This document shows positions 51,413-58,419 of a stretch of 64,000 nt of DNA, piece by piece. This stretch comes from an uncultured Clostridia bacterium (lineage in GTDB: Bacteria > Bacillota > Clostridia > Oscillospirales > JAAYOS01): positions 186,001 through 250,000 of the forward strand of contig CANQDU010000002.1 in the NCBI GenBank assembly GCA_947593925.1, in the 5' to 3' direction. Numbering within the stretch: position 1 is the first letter of the stretch; each line of letters starts with the position of its first letter. The position numbers and the translations under genes are program-made. A model generated the notes under the pieces. The model was not told where the DNA came from. It made no database searches and saw only the letters and a program-made list of their open reading frames with translations.

Positions 51413-52300
51413 TCAAGCGCGGGGATGGTAACGGTTGTAAGCGTCTCTCAGGCCGCGCATGAGCATCTGCGCGTAGAACTGTGTGGACGCCTTGTCGGTG
51501 TGCCCGAGTATCTCCTGAACCGTACCGAGGTCGGCGCCGTTTTGGAGCATATGCGTCGCGAGCGAGTGGCGGAGCGTCTGAGGGGTTATGTCCTTGCCGA
51601 GCTTGGTCTGCTCCTGATATTTTTTGAGTATCTTCCAGAGCCCCTGCCGCGTCATGCGCGTGCCGCCCGAGTTGACAAACAGCGCGGTCTCGCCGGGCAT
51701 GACGGCTATTTTGGAGCGGGCGCACTTCAGATAGTCGCTTATCGCGGTGACGGCGCTCGAGTATATGGGTATCATTCTTCCATGCTCGGACTCTCCCGCG
51801 CGCACAAATCCCGCGTTGAGGTTCACGTCCGAGAGGTCCATGGCTATAAGCTCGCTCACGCGGACTCCCGCCGCGTATAGCAGTTCGAGTATTGCGCGGT
51901 CGCGGTAGCCCTTGAAGTCTACCGGTTTTGGCTGGCTCAGGAGAAGCTCCACCTCGTCGCTCGTGAGGATCATAGGCTGCTTTTTCTCGGCCTTCGGCGG
52001 CGTAATGCCGTCAAACGGATTAAGCGAGCACTTCCCCGCCGACCAGAGATAGGCAAAGAAGCACTTCAGCGAGGCGAGCGTCCGAGTGATCGTGCTCGGG
52101 CTCTTGCCGCTCTCGGCAAGGTACGTTATATAGTCCGACGCATGCTCCGGCTTCACGGCGGAGAAGCTGCGCACCCCGCGCGTTCCTAGCCATTCCCCGA
52201 AACGGCGGAGATCGCGCATGTACGCCTCTACCGTATTCTCCGAAGCGCCCTTTGCGCCGCGCAGATATACCTCATATTTCCTGAGCTGCTGAACCTGCAT
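51413..52300 (-). CDS. XerD-like tyrosine recombinase with altered active site
   Basis: A 295-residue protein, full length and collinear with XerD: N-terminal domain YEVYLRGAKGASENTVEAYMRDLRRFGEWL; Arg I kept in AAGVRVSELIAM; but the Lys hairpin GKGxKxR is AGESEHGRMIPIY, and the first His of HxxR is Gln (TPQTLRHSLATHML). Arg II, the later His (EILGHTDKAS) and Tyr (TQFYAQM) are present. Such variants are found near spoIIM in Clostridia. It may still bind dif-like DNA while cutting weakly, or be a regulator. Followed by spoIIM upstream on the same strand (22-base gap). Confidence 0.85.
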   Translation of the reverse strand: MQVQQLRKYEVYLRGAKGASENTVEAYMRDLRRFGEWLGTRGVRSFSAVKPEHASDYITYLAESGKSPSTITRTLASLKCFFAYLWSAGKCSLNPFDGITPPKAEKKQPMILTSDEVELLLSQPKPVDFKGYRDRAILELLYAAGVRVSELIAMDLSDVNLNAGFVRAGESEHGRMIPIYSSAVTAISDYLKCARSKIAVMPGETALFVNSGGTRMTRQGLWKILKKYQEQTKLGKDITPQTLRHSLATHMLQNGADLGTVQEILGHTDKASTQFYAQMLMRGLRDAYNRYHPRA

Positions 52301-52322
52301 TTTTTACTTCCTCTTTCCGAAA

Positions 52323-52913
52323 CTAGCTTATGAGCCGCGACGCGAGGCCGGCAAGCCACGGCGTCAGATAAATCTCAGCGAACACCGCCGCCGCAAGAAG
52401 CAGCAGTATCCCGGCCATGCGGACAAAAAACAGCGAATCGAAGATCCTCACGCCCTTGTACCTCCCCGAAACCGCGCCGGTTATGGCGGAGGAGATCGTA
52501 AGTCCCCGCGCCGCGATAACGAGAAAGCACGGTATCACGACCGCAAGCTCCACCGCGCCGGACGCCAGCGCAAGGAGCAGTCCCGCAAAGCCGTAGAGGC
52601 GGCAAAGCGCGGTCGCGGCAAAGGCAAGCAGAAATCCGCGCACCGCCGCGAGAAGCGGCTCGAGCAGAAATCCGATGAGCGTAAACCCGCAGAGTAGGGC
52701 GAGGGTCGGGTAACAGAACACGTCCCACACGGCGTCTGCGGCGCCGACCCGTCCGAGCTGCGGAACAACGTCGGACGGAAGCGGGCCGCCGTAAGCCGCG
52801 ACTATGCCTCCCGCGAGAGCCCCTATAATAAACGCCGCCGAGACCACCAAACCCGCCGCGCCGAGCCCTCCTCCGTCGGACGCGGCGCGAAGGCGAAGCA
52901 ATATCTTCTTCAA
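52323..52913 (-). CDS. spoIIM: Stage II sporulation protein SpoIIM
   Basis: A 196-residue membrane protein of the SpoIIM/DUF95 family that anchors the SpoIID-SpoIIM-SpoIIP engulfment machine. Helices at about residues 18-40, 68-95, 100-130 and 165-190; conserved features are FIIGALAGGIVA near the start, GFTLIGFLLEPLLAAVRGFLLAFAATAL and GAVELAVVIPCFLVIAARGLTIS. Start TTG 52913 after GGGAGGGA. Linkage with a Xer recombinase is the usual clostridial order. Confidence 0.88.
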   Translation of the reverse strand: MKKILLRLRAASDGGGLGAAGLVVSAAFIIGALAGGIVAAYGGPLPSDVVPQLGRVGAADAVWDVFCYPTLALLCGFTLIGFLLEPLLAAVRGFLLAFAATALCRLYGFAGLLLALASGAVELAVVIPCFLVIAARGLTISSAITGAVSGRYKGVRIFDSLFFVRMAGILLLLAAAVFAEIYLTPWLAGLASRLIS

Positions 52914-53248
52914 AGCTCGTCCCTCCCCACACTATCGTATGATGCGCGGAAAAGGGATATGCCGAACCGACTCTTGCGGAGTTTACATAAAAGCGTATAC
53001 ATAATATACCACTGTTTTGCGTCAAAATCAAGCGTGACCCGCCTGTCGAGCGGATTTTCGGAGTTTTGCCCAAATTCTGCCGCCTATATTATGTAAACTG
53101 ATTTATGTAAACTTCAAAAGAGCCGTTTTTTGTCAAGATGTAGTTGTTCAAAACTTTGCACAACCAGATATAAGCGCGGCGGCTTAGTTACCCCGAACAG
53201 TAAAAATGACCAAAACCTGCTCCTATCCTGCAAACTCACACAGGAAGA
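52914..53248. other. Gene-free gap with XerD half-site-like motifs
   Basis: No ORF of note. It contains three exact copies of TTATGTAAACT: inverted at 52980-52990, direct at 53089-53099 and 53103-53113. This is the right (XerD) arm of the Bacillus dif site. The stretch TATATTATGTAAACT (53085-53099) matches that arm plus central bases for 15 positions, but the left arm is poor. A minus-strand promoter (TTGATT, 17 bases, TATATT, about 53036-52997) could serve spoIIM. Confidence 0.5.
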
Positions 53249-53276
53249 CAAAAAGGACGGCGCTTCCGCGCCGTCC
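53249..53276 (-). terminator. Intrinsic terminator after the TIGR04086 gene
   Basis: GGACGGCGC-TTCC-GCGCCGTCC, with TTTTTGTC following on the minus strand. Confidence 0.85.
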
Positions 53277-53290
53277 CGGATCTCTCTTCC

Positions 53291-53704
53291 CTATTTTCTG
53301 TTCTTTACGCGCTTCGGCTTTCCTCCCGAACCGAGAAGCGCTCCGGCGACGCTTCCGACCGCCAGAGCCGCCGCAGTCTTTAACGTTCCGGCGGTAAGCT
53401 CAAAGTCCTCGTACAGCGCGAGCCCCACGCACGCCAGCAGTATAAGCATGACGAGCGTAACGGCTCCGGCACACGGCAGAGCTCCTGCCCTACTTCTCTT
53501 CTCGGTTATGAACCCGCCGGCGAGCGCGCCGAGCACCGCCGCGATGTATACGGCTCCGCCGCCGTCTCCGAGCATTCCCCCAAGCACCAGCGCCGCCGCG
53601 CCCATAAGTATCAGCAGTGCCGCAAGCGTCCCGGACGCCCCGCCTATCACGGCGGAGACGGCAAATTTCTTCAGATCGAACGACTTCTTTTCCTCACCGC
53701 GCAT
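53291..53704 (-). CDS. TIGR04086 family membrane protein
   Basis: A 137-residue protein with four hydrophobic segments (VIGGASGTLAALLILMGAAALVLGG, AVYIAAVLGALAGGF, AVTLVMLILLACVGLAL, ALAVGSVAGALLGSG) and basic ends. Size, topology and the position downstream of yajC fit TIGR04086, which in Clostridia often precedes the scfA/scfB six-Cys peptide genes; these are absent here. Separated from yajC by a 640-base repeat field. Confidence 0.7.
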   Translation of the reverse strand: MRGEEKKSFDLKKFAVSAVIGGASGTLAALLILMGAAALVLGGMLGDGGGAVYIAAVLGALAGGFITEKRSRAGALPCAGAVTLVMLILLACVGLALYEDFELTAGTLKTAAALAVGSVAGALLGSGGKPKRVKNRK

Positions 53705-53848
53705 TTCATCACCCCTAAACAGTTTCCTGCTTAAAGGTATTCGCCCAGATCAGAAAAAAGTACAAGCAAATCATAATCTGAGCGAGATGACGCTGCCTAT
53801 ACTTCGGACACAAAAAGTAGCGCGCACAGCGCGCTCCTTTTTGCCCAA

Positions 53849-54115
53849 AGCCTCGCAGAGTTCGCCGCCAAAGGCGGTTCCGCGCCGGTTCGCGCGGTTG
53901 AAGTTGGCGGCTTTGCCGCCAACTTCAAAAGCCTCGCAGAGTTCGCCGCCAAAGGCGGCGAATAAATTCCAATCATTTTTCCCGGCGGCGTGTACAATGC
54001 GCCCTCGAACCCATACCGCATCCATCCATCTACCGGGCGCATCAGACCTCGGCGCTTCGCGCCGACGTCCCGACCTTGTACTGCGCGGAGCGTGCGTCGA
54101 AGACGGCGAAGCCGT
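53849..54115. repeat. Composite palindromic repeat, copy B
   Basis: Most of the 53705-54342 gap is repeat. The unit GCCTCGCAGAGTTCGCCGCC occurs twice (53849 and 53930). Between them is a perfect hairpin TTGAAGTTGGCGGC-TTT-GCCGCCAACTTCAA (53898-53928). The long block from 53940 (AATCATTTTTCCCGGCGGCG to GTCCCGACC and TGCGTCGAAGACGGCGAAGC) matches copy C at 62.6 kb closely. No gene is visible; track ORFs here are chance reading of palindromes. Confidence 0.75.
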
Positions 54116-54290
54116 ACTCCGCGCCGGTTCGCGCGGTTGAAGTTGGCGGCAACGCCGCCAACTTCGCGCAGGCGGAATTCATTTCCGCCGAGCATTTCAA
54201 TCGGAAGGGCTCCCAAACGGTCTACAGACCGTTTGGGAATTGCGTAGCGGAGCGTTCTCCGTTTGCCAGAGCGAAGCTCTGTCAAACGGT
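54116..54290. repeat. Cluster of three-base-loop hairpins
   Basis: Hairpins in a row: GAAGTTGGCGGC-AAC-GCCGCCAACTTC (54139-54165), a second copy of the 53898 stem with another loop; TCCCAAACGGTC-TACA-GACCGTTTGGGA (54211-54238); CCGTTTG-c-CAGAGC-GAA-GCTCTG-t-CAAACGG (about 54258-54288). The prefix CTCCGCGCCGGTTCGCGCGGTTG is repeated from about 53877. No gene is seen. Confidence 0.7.
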
Positions 54291-54339
54291 TTCGCGGGAA
54301 ACATTTTGCGGGCAAAGCCCGCAAAATGTTTCCCGCGAA
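54291..54339. other. 23-bp perfect hairpin after yajC
   Basis: TTCGCGGGAAACATTTTGCGGGC-AAA-GCCCGCAAAATGTTTCCCGCGAA, three bases beyond the yajC stop. No T run follows, so simple intrinsic termination is doubtful. Confidence 0.8.
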
Positions 54340-54342
54340 GGT

Positions 54343-54714
54343 TTATTGTGCTTCCTCCGTGCTTGCGCCCTTGGAGGAGACCGCCCAGCGCATTATCTGG
54401 AATGTCATACCGTCTGCGCCGGAGGACTGAATTGTCAGCCGGTCGTCCTTTATCTTGACTATCTTGCCGACGAGACCGCCGCGCGTAGTCACCTCATCGC
54501 CGACGACGAGCTCGGACAACATCTTCTGCATCGACTTCTTACGCTTGTTCTCCGGGCGTATCAGCATGAAGTAGAACACCGCTATGATTATTCCGAACGG
54601 AAGTATCATCGTCAGTATGGAGCCGATATTGAGCCCCTGAGCGGCGCCCTCTGCCGCAGCGTCGGCGGCGGCGTCTCCCGCGGTAAGCATAAGAGTGAGT
54701 ATCTTTGTAAGCAT
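54343..54714 (-). CDS. yajC: Preprotein translocase subunit YajC
   Basis: A 123-residue Sec accessory protein. A long Ala-rich N-terminus (GDAAADAAAEGAAQGLNIGS) precedes the membrane helix (ILTMILPFGIIIAVFYFMLIRPENKRKKSMQKML), then ELVVGDEVTTRGGLVGKIVKIKDDRLTIQ, the family signature. Downstream of tgt as in most bacteria; secDF is not in the window. Confidence 0.95.
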   Translation of the reverse strand: MLTKILTLMLTAGDAAADAAAEGAAQGLNIGSILTMILPFGIIIAVFYFMLIRPENKRKKSMQKMLSELVVGDEVTTRGGLVGKIVKIKDDRLTIQSSGADGMTFQIMRWAVSSKGASTEEAQ

Positions 54715-54803
54715 CGCTTGTCACCTCCTCATATTTGTTTTACCTTCTAATTATAGCCAAACGGCGGACGTTTGGCAAGGGTATAAGCGAAAATTCTTTT
54801 GTT

Positions 54804-55940
54804 TCAGGCGTAAAGCCGCCTGTCGAGCCGCTCCGACCACTCCCGACGGAACGCCTCGAACTCGTGCGCCTCGATGGCGGCGCGTATCCGCTCCATCAGC
54901 GAGTTGTAGAAATAGAGGTTGTGAATGACGGCAAGCCGCATCGAAAGCATCTCCTCCGCCTTGAACAGATGGTGGAGGTACGCGCGTGAGAAGTGCCGGC
55001 AGGTGTAGCAGCCGCAGTGCTCGTCTATCGGTCGTTCGTCCCGCTCGTAGGCGGCGTTGCGGAGGTTTATCCGTCCGTCGAGGGTGTAGACGTGCGCGTG
55101 GCGCGCGTTCCGCGCCGGCATTACACAGTCGAAGAAGTCTACGCCGCGCGCGACGCTCTCGATGATGTTTGACGGCGTGCCGACGCCCATAAGGTAGCGC
55201 GGACGGTCAGCGGGAGCCTCCGGGCAGACGTGCTCGAGTATGTCATACATCACCTCTGTGGGCTCTCCGACGGCGAGCCCACCTATCGCGTAGCCGGGAA
55301 GGTCGAGCTCGCGTATCTTCTTCATGTGCTCCACGCGGATGTCGGCATAGGCCCCGCCCTGATTTATCCCCCAGAGCACCTGACCGGGGTTCACGGCGTC
55401 CTCGGCGGAGTTGAAGTCCGCAAGCGCCGTATTGCAGCGCACAAGCCATCTGTACGTCCGCTCTGCAGAGCGCACGACATACTCGCGCGGGGACGGGTTC
55501 TCGACGCACTCGTCAAACGCCATCGCTATGTCCGAGCCTAGGCGGGACTGTATGCGCATGCTGCCCTCCGGGCTCATGAATATCCTTCTGCCGTCTATGT
55601 GCGAGCGGAACTCGACGCCCTCCTCGCGGATGTTCCTCAGCTCCGCGAGCGAGAATACCTGGAACCCGCCGCTGTCCGTCAGTATCGGGCGATGCCAGCG
55701 CATGAAGCCGTGCAGGCCGCCCATCGCCGCCACCGTCTCTTCGCCAGGACGGAGGTGCAGATGGTAGGTGTTTGACAGTTCCACCTGACATCCCACGCTC
55801 TCGAGATCGAATGCGTCGAGCGCGCCTTTTATCGCCGCCTGCGTGCCGACGTTCATGAAAACCGGCGTTTCGACCGTGCCGTGCGGCGTAGTGTACCGTC
55901 CCCGGCGCGCCGCGCCGTCGGTCGTGATAAGCTCGAACAT
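54804..55940 (-). CDS. tgt: tRNA-guanine transglycosylase
   Basis: A 378-residue enzyme that exchanges guanine 34 for the queuine precursor preQ1. Family blocks: RGRYTTPHGTVETPVFMNVGT, VELSNTYHLHLRPGEE, LTDSGGFQVFSLAELR with a catalytic Asp (about residue 92), YAIGGLAVGEPTE, RGVDFFDCVMPARNARHA with the nucleophile Asp, and the zinc site CGCYTCRHFSRAYLHHL. ATG 55940 follows GAGGTGG; the track start is seven codons upstream. queA lies at 33.7 kb. Confidence 0.97.
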   Translation of the reverse strand: MFELITTDGAARRGRYTTPHGTVETPVFMNVGTQAAIKGALDAFDLESVGCQVELSNTYHLHLRPGEETVAAMGGLHGFMRWHRPILTDSGGFQVFSLAELRNIREEGVEFRSHIDGRRIFMSPEGSMRIQSRLGSDIAMAFDECVENPSPREYVVRSAERTYRWLVRCNTALADFNSAEDAVNPGQVLWGINQGGAYADIRVEHMKKIRELDLPGYAIGGLAVGEPTEVMYDILEHVCPEAPADRPRYLMGVGTPSNIIESVARGVDFFDCVMPARNARHAHVYTLDGRINLRNAAYERDERPIDEHCGCYTCRHFSRAYLHHLFKAEEMLSMRLAVIHNLYFYNSLMERIRAAIEAHEFEAFRREWSERLDRRLYA

Positions 55941-56013
55941 TTTCCACCTCAGAGATTTCATATTCCTGCTGATTATACCAGAAAAACGCCGAAGTTACAA
56001 GAGGCAAAGCGGG

Positions 56014-56050
56014 CAGAGCCATGACACGCCGATGGGCGGTCATGGCTCTG
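56014..56050. terminator. Terminator between tgt and the nitroreductase gene
   Basis: CAGAGCCATGAC and GTCATGGCTCTG form a 12-bp stem around an inner CGCC/GGCG stem; TTTTGT follows on the plus strand only, so efficiency for the minus-strand nitroreductase is uncertain. Confidence 0.5.
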
Positions 56051-56066
56051 TTTTGTCAGCCGTCAG

Positions 56067-56597
56067 CTATATGTTTCCGAATGAATTAAACCACGCTCTC
56101 TCTTCAAATGCCTTTTTCCTGGGCGCTGCCGGTTCGGCTTTCGCAATTCCGACAGGCAAAATACATACCAAGTCGTAATCGTCGGGTACCTTCAATATCT
56201 CCGCTATTTTATGCCCGATTTGATCCTCATCCGTAATATGACCTTCGTACCAACAGCTCTGGTACCCAAGTTCAATGATGGCAAGGAGCATATTTTCTAT
56301 TGCCGCGGAATAGTCCTGCACCGCAAAGCATCTGTCACGATAAGCATTCACCCTTTGAGTAAGAACACATATCATGCAAGTTGCTGTTTTTCCGACAGGC
56401 GGATCGATGACCTCATGTATTTTTTGAATGGTTTCCCTGTCATCTACGGCGATTAGACTTGTCGTTTGTTTATTACAGCCTGACGGGGCGCTTAAACCCG
56501 CTTCCATGATCGTTATTAAATGCTCCCTCGGAACAGGCGTCGAGAGATACTCTCCCCTATAACTGTGCCGATTTGCAATCGCATCCAAAATATTCAA
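56067..56597 (-). CDS. Nitroreductase family protein
   Basis: A 176-residue FMN-type nitroreductase: AIANRHSYRGEYLSTPVPREHLITIMEAGLSAPSGCNKQTTSLIAV is the FMN-binding start, and AAIENMLLAIIELGYQSCWYEG and LPVGIAKAEPAAPRKKAFEERAW are conserved. It reduces nitroaromatics or quinones; true substrate unknown. I choose TTG 56597 after AGAGGTG; the track start at 56699 has no ribosome site. GC is lower than average, a sign of different origin. Confidence 0.85.
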   Translation of the reverse strand: MNILDAIANRHSYRGEYLSTPVPREHLITIMEAGLSAPSGCNKQTTSLIAVDDRETIQKIHEVIDPPVGKTATCMICVLTQRVNAYRDRCFAVQDYSAAIENMLLAIIELGYQSCWYEGHITDEDQIGHKIAEILKVPDDYDLVCILPVGIAKAEPAAPRKKAFEERAWFNSFGNI

Positions 56598-56742
56598 CTT
56601 GCTTAAAGCACCTCTCTTTTCAGAATGTTGAACTTTTGAGTAAAAGCCCCCATGACAAATCCTTAATGAAAACATGCTTTGCAGCAGCTCTCTGAGCAAA
56701 CCGTGCTTTCTCCAAGGTCGTTTCGGGTTGTTCTCCCGAAAC

Positions 56743-57258
56743 TTATCTCAGCTCGCCCGGCAGCAGCTCGTAATTTACCGTCGTCTGCGGAACGCCGAGC
56801 TGATCGGTCCACGAGTCTATATTTACGCTCGTCTTACGGAACCCCAGCGTCTCGTAGACGTGCTGTGCGCGGGTGTTCTTGAGGTTCGTGTCGAGGATTA
56901 TCTTAGGAGCTCCGCGCCGGAAGAGCTCGCGTATCAGCATACGCAGCAGCCGCTTTCCGTAGCCCTTCTCCTGCTTGTCCTCGCGGCAAATCTTTATTCC
57001 TATCTCCGCCGTGCCGTCCTCAAGGATGGAATAGCTCATCTCGCCTATCGGCTCTCCCTCAAGCTCGATGATGAGCCTACGGCGGCGGTCGTCACTGTCG
57101 TGGGAAAGAGACTCCGCTATCTGCTCGTCCGTCTCGTCAAGGCCGAGCGGGAACCCGGCGTGAGCCATCACACGTCCGTCCCGCCACCACTCGCCGAGGG
57201 TGTGCGCGTCAGCGGCGGTGGCGTCGCGGATAGTCAGTTCATTATCTTTAAGAAGCAT
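56743..57258 (-). CDS. GNAT family N-acetyltransferase (RimJ/RimL-like)
   Basis: A 171-residue acetyltransferase: LTIRDATAADAHTLGEWWRDGRVMAHAGFPLG, then AEIGIKICREDKQEKGYGKRLLRMLIRELF with the acetyl-CoA loop QEKGYG, and ILDTNLKNTRAQHVYETLGFRKT as end motif. Similar proteins acetylate N-termini or small amines. The ATG overlaps the rsgA stop (TGAATG), with GAGGAGGA as ribosome site. Confidence 0.87.
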   Translation of the reverse strand: MLLKDNELTIRDATAADAHTLGEWWRDGRVMAHAGFPLGLDETDEQIAESLSHDSDDRRRRLIIELEGEPIGEMSYSILEDGTAEIGIKICREDKQEKGYGKRLLRMLIRELFRRGAPKIILDTNLKNTRAQHVYETLGFRKTSVNIDSWTDQLGVPQTTVNYELLPGELR

Positions 57259-58224
57259 TCAGAAATCCTCCTCGCCGTTCGTGCCTTTACCGGAGCGGCG
57301 GACCTTCGCCCTGCGCTCCTTCTTCTTTTCCTTGAACATGTCGTGCCGGGCTATGCCGCGCTCTATCCTCTCGGTCTCGTCCGCGAGCTTTCGGTACTGC
57401 TCCCAGCGCTCGCGCGAGAGCGTCCCGCGCCGCAGAGCTTCGCTTACGGCGCATCCCGGCTCTCCGGAGTGCGTACAGTCGCGGAAGCGGCAGCCCTTCG
57501 CTATGACCGCCTCCACGTCCGGGAACGCCGCCGCGACTCCCGCGGCGTCAGTGACGCCGAACGACCGCATCCCCGGCGTGTCGATAACGCGCGCGCCGTT
57601 CGGCAGAAGTATCATCCGCCGGTAGGTCGTGGTGTGACGGCCGCGCCCGTCGGAGGCGCGAACCTCGCCGGTGTCCATGACGTGCCGCCCCGCAATCGCA
57701 TTGACGAGCGTGCTCTTTCCGACGCCGCTCGAACCGACGAGAGCTACGGTGCTGCCCGGTGCGAAGTAACGGCGCACCGCATCCATCCCCTCGCCGGTGA
57801 CGGCGCTCACGGCGTACACCTCCGCGCCTATCGCCGTCTCCGACGCGCGCAGGAGCGCATCCGCCGCGTTCTCATAGGTGTCCGCCTTGGTGAGCAGTAC
57901 CACCGGCGTCCCGCCGGACTGCCACGCCGCCGCGAGGTATCGTTCGAGGCGTCCGACGTTGAAGTCGTGCCCGAGCGCCTGCATTATAAGCACATAGTCG
58001 AAGTTTGCCGCCGCCGGCTGACGGCGCATGTCGTCCGGGTCCGTGGCGAGGCGGTAGAAGCAGGAGCGGCGCGGCAGGACCTCGCGAAGCAGAAAGTCCT
58101 CTCCTGTCTGCTCGAGCCTTACGCTGTCCCCGACCGTTACCGGCTCGCCGCCGGCGCGCGTCCTTGCGAAAATCTCTCTGCCGTCAAGCAGGCAGAAGCA
58201 TCCCGAGCGCTGTACCTCCAGCAC
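57259..58224 (-). CDS. rsgA: Ribosome small-subunit GTPase RsgA
   Basis: A 321-residue circularly permuted GTPase that checks 30S maturation. N-terminal OB fold (VTVGDSVRL); then G4 LLTKADTYENA, G5 AVSAVTGEG, G1 ALVGSSGVGKSTLVNAI, G3 VIDTPGMRSFG; zinc finger CRFRDCTHSGEPGCAV; basic tail KEKKKERRAKVRRSG. The GTG start at 58224 has no clear ribosome site; a CTG at 58254 in the same frame is seven bases after GGGAGG and would add NDDNLIQAE, which suits the family N-terminus (see findings). Confidence 0.93.
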   Translation of the reverse strand: MLEVQRSGCFCLLDGREIFARTRAGGEPVTVGDSVRLEQTGEDFLLREVLPRRSCFYRLATDPDDMRRQPAAANFDYVLIMQALGHDFNVGRLERYLAAAWQSGGTPVVLLTKADTYENAADALLRASETAIGAEVYAVSAVTGEGMDAVRRYFAPGSTVALVGSSGVGKSTLVNAIAGRHVMDTGEVRASDGRGRHTTTYRRMILLPNGARVIDTPGMRSFGVTDAAGVAAAFPDVEAVIAKGCRFRDCTHSGEPGCAVSEALRRGTLSRERWEQYRKLADETERIERGIARHDMFKEKKKERRAKVRRSGKGTNGEEDF

Positions 58225-58419
58225 CTCGGCCTGTATTAAATTGTCATCGTTCAGAATATCGCCTCCCGAAAAGATGGTGTCAGGTGCGAGCTGCCTCGCA
58301 GAAAATGTCGTTATACCTCATAAAACATCTCTCCCTTCGGAAGCTTATTATCGTCGCGCGCATGGCGCGGTGCGACCGTGAGACCGGCGGGCACGGTTCC
58401 CCGTGCCTGCCGCGAAGCT

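Noticed and set aside
53130-54140. 336-codon plus-strand ORF across the repeat field
   Set aside because: It runs antisense through the TIGR04086 gene and into palindromic repeats; Ser/Pro/Arg-rich product with no ribosome site.
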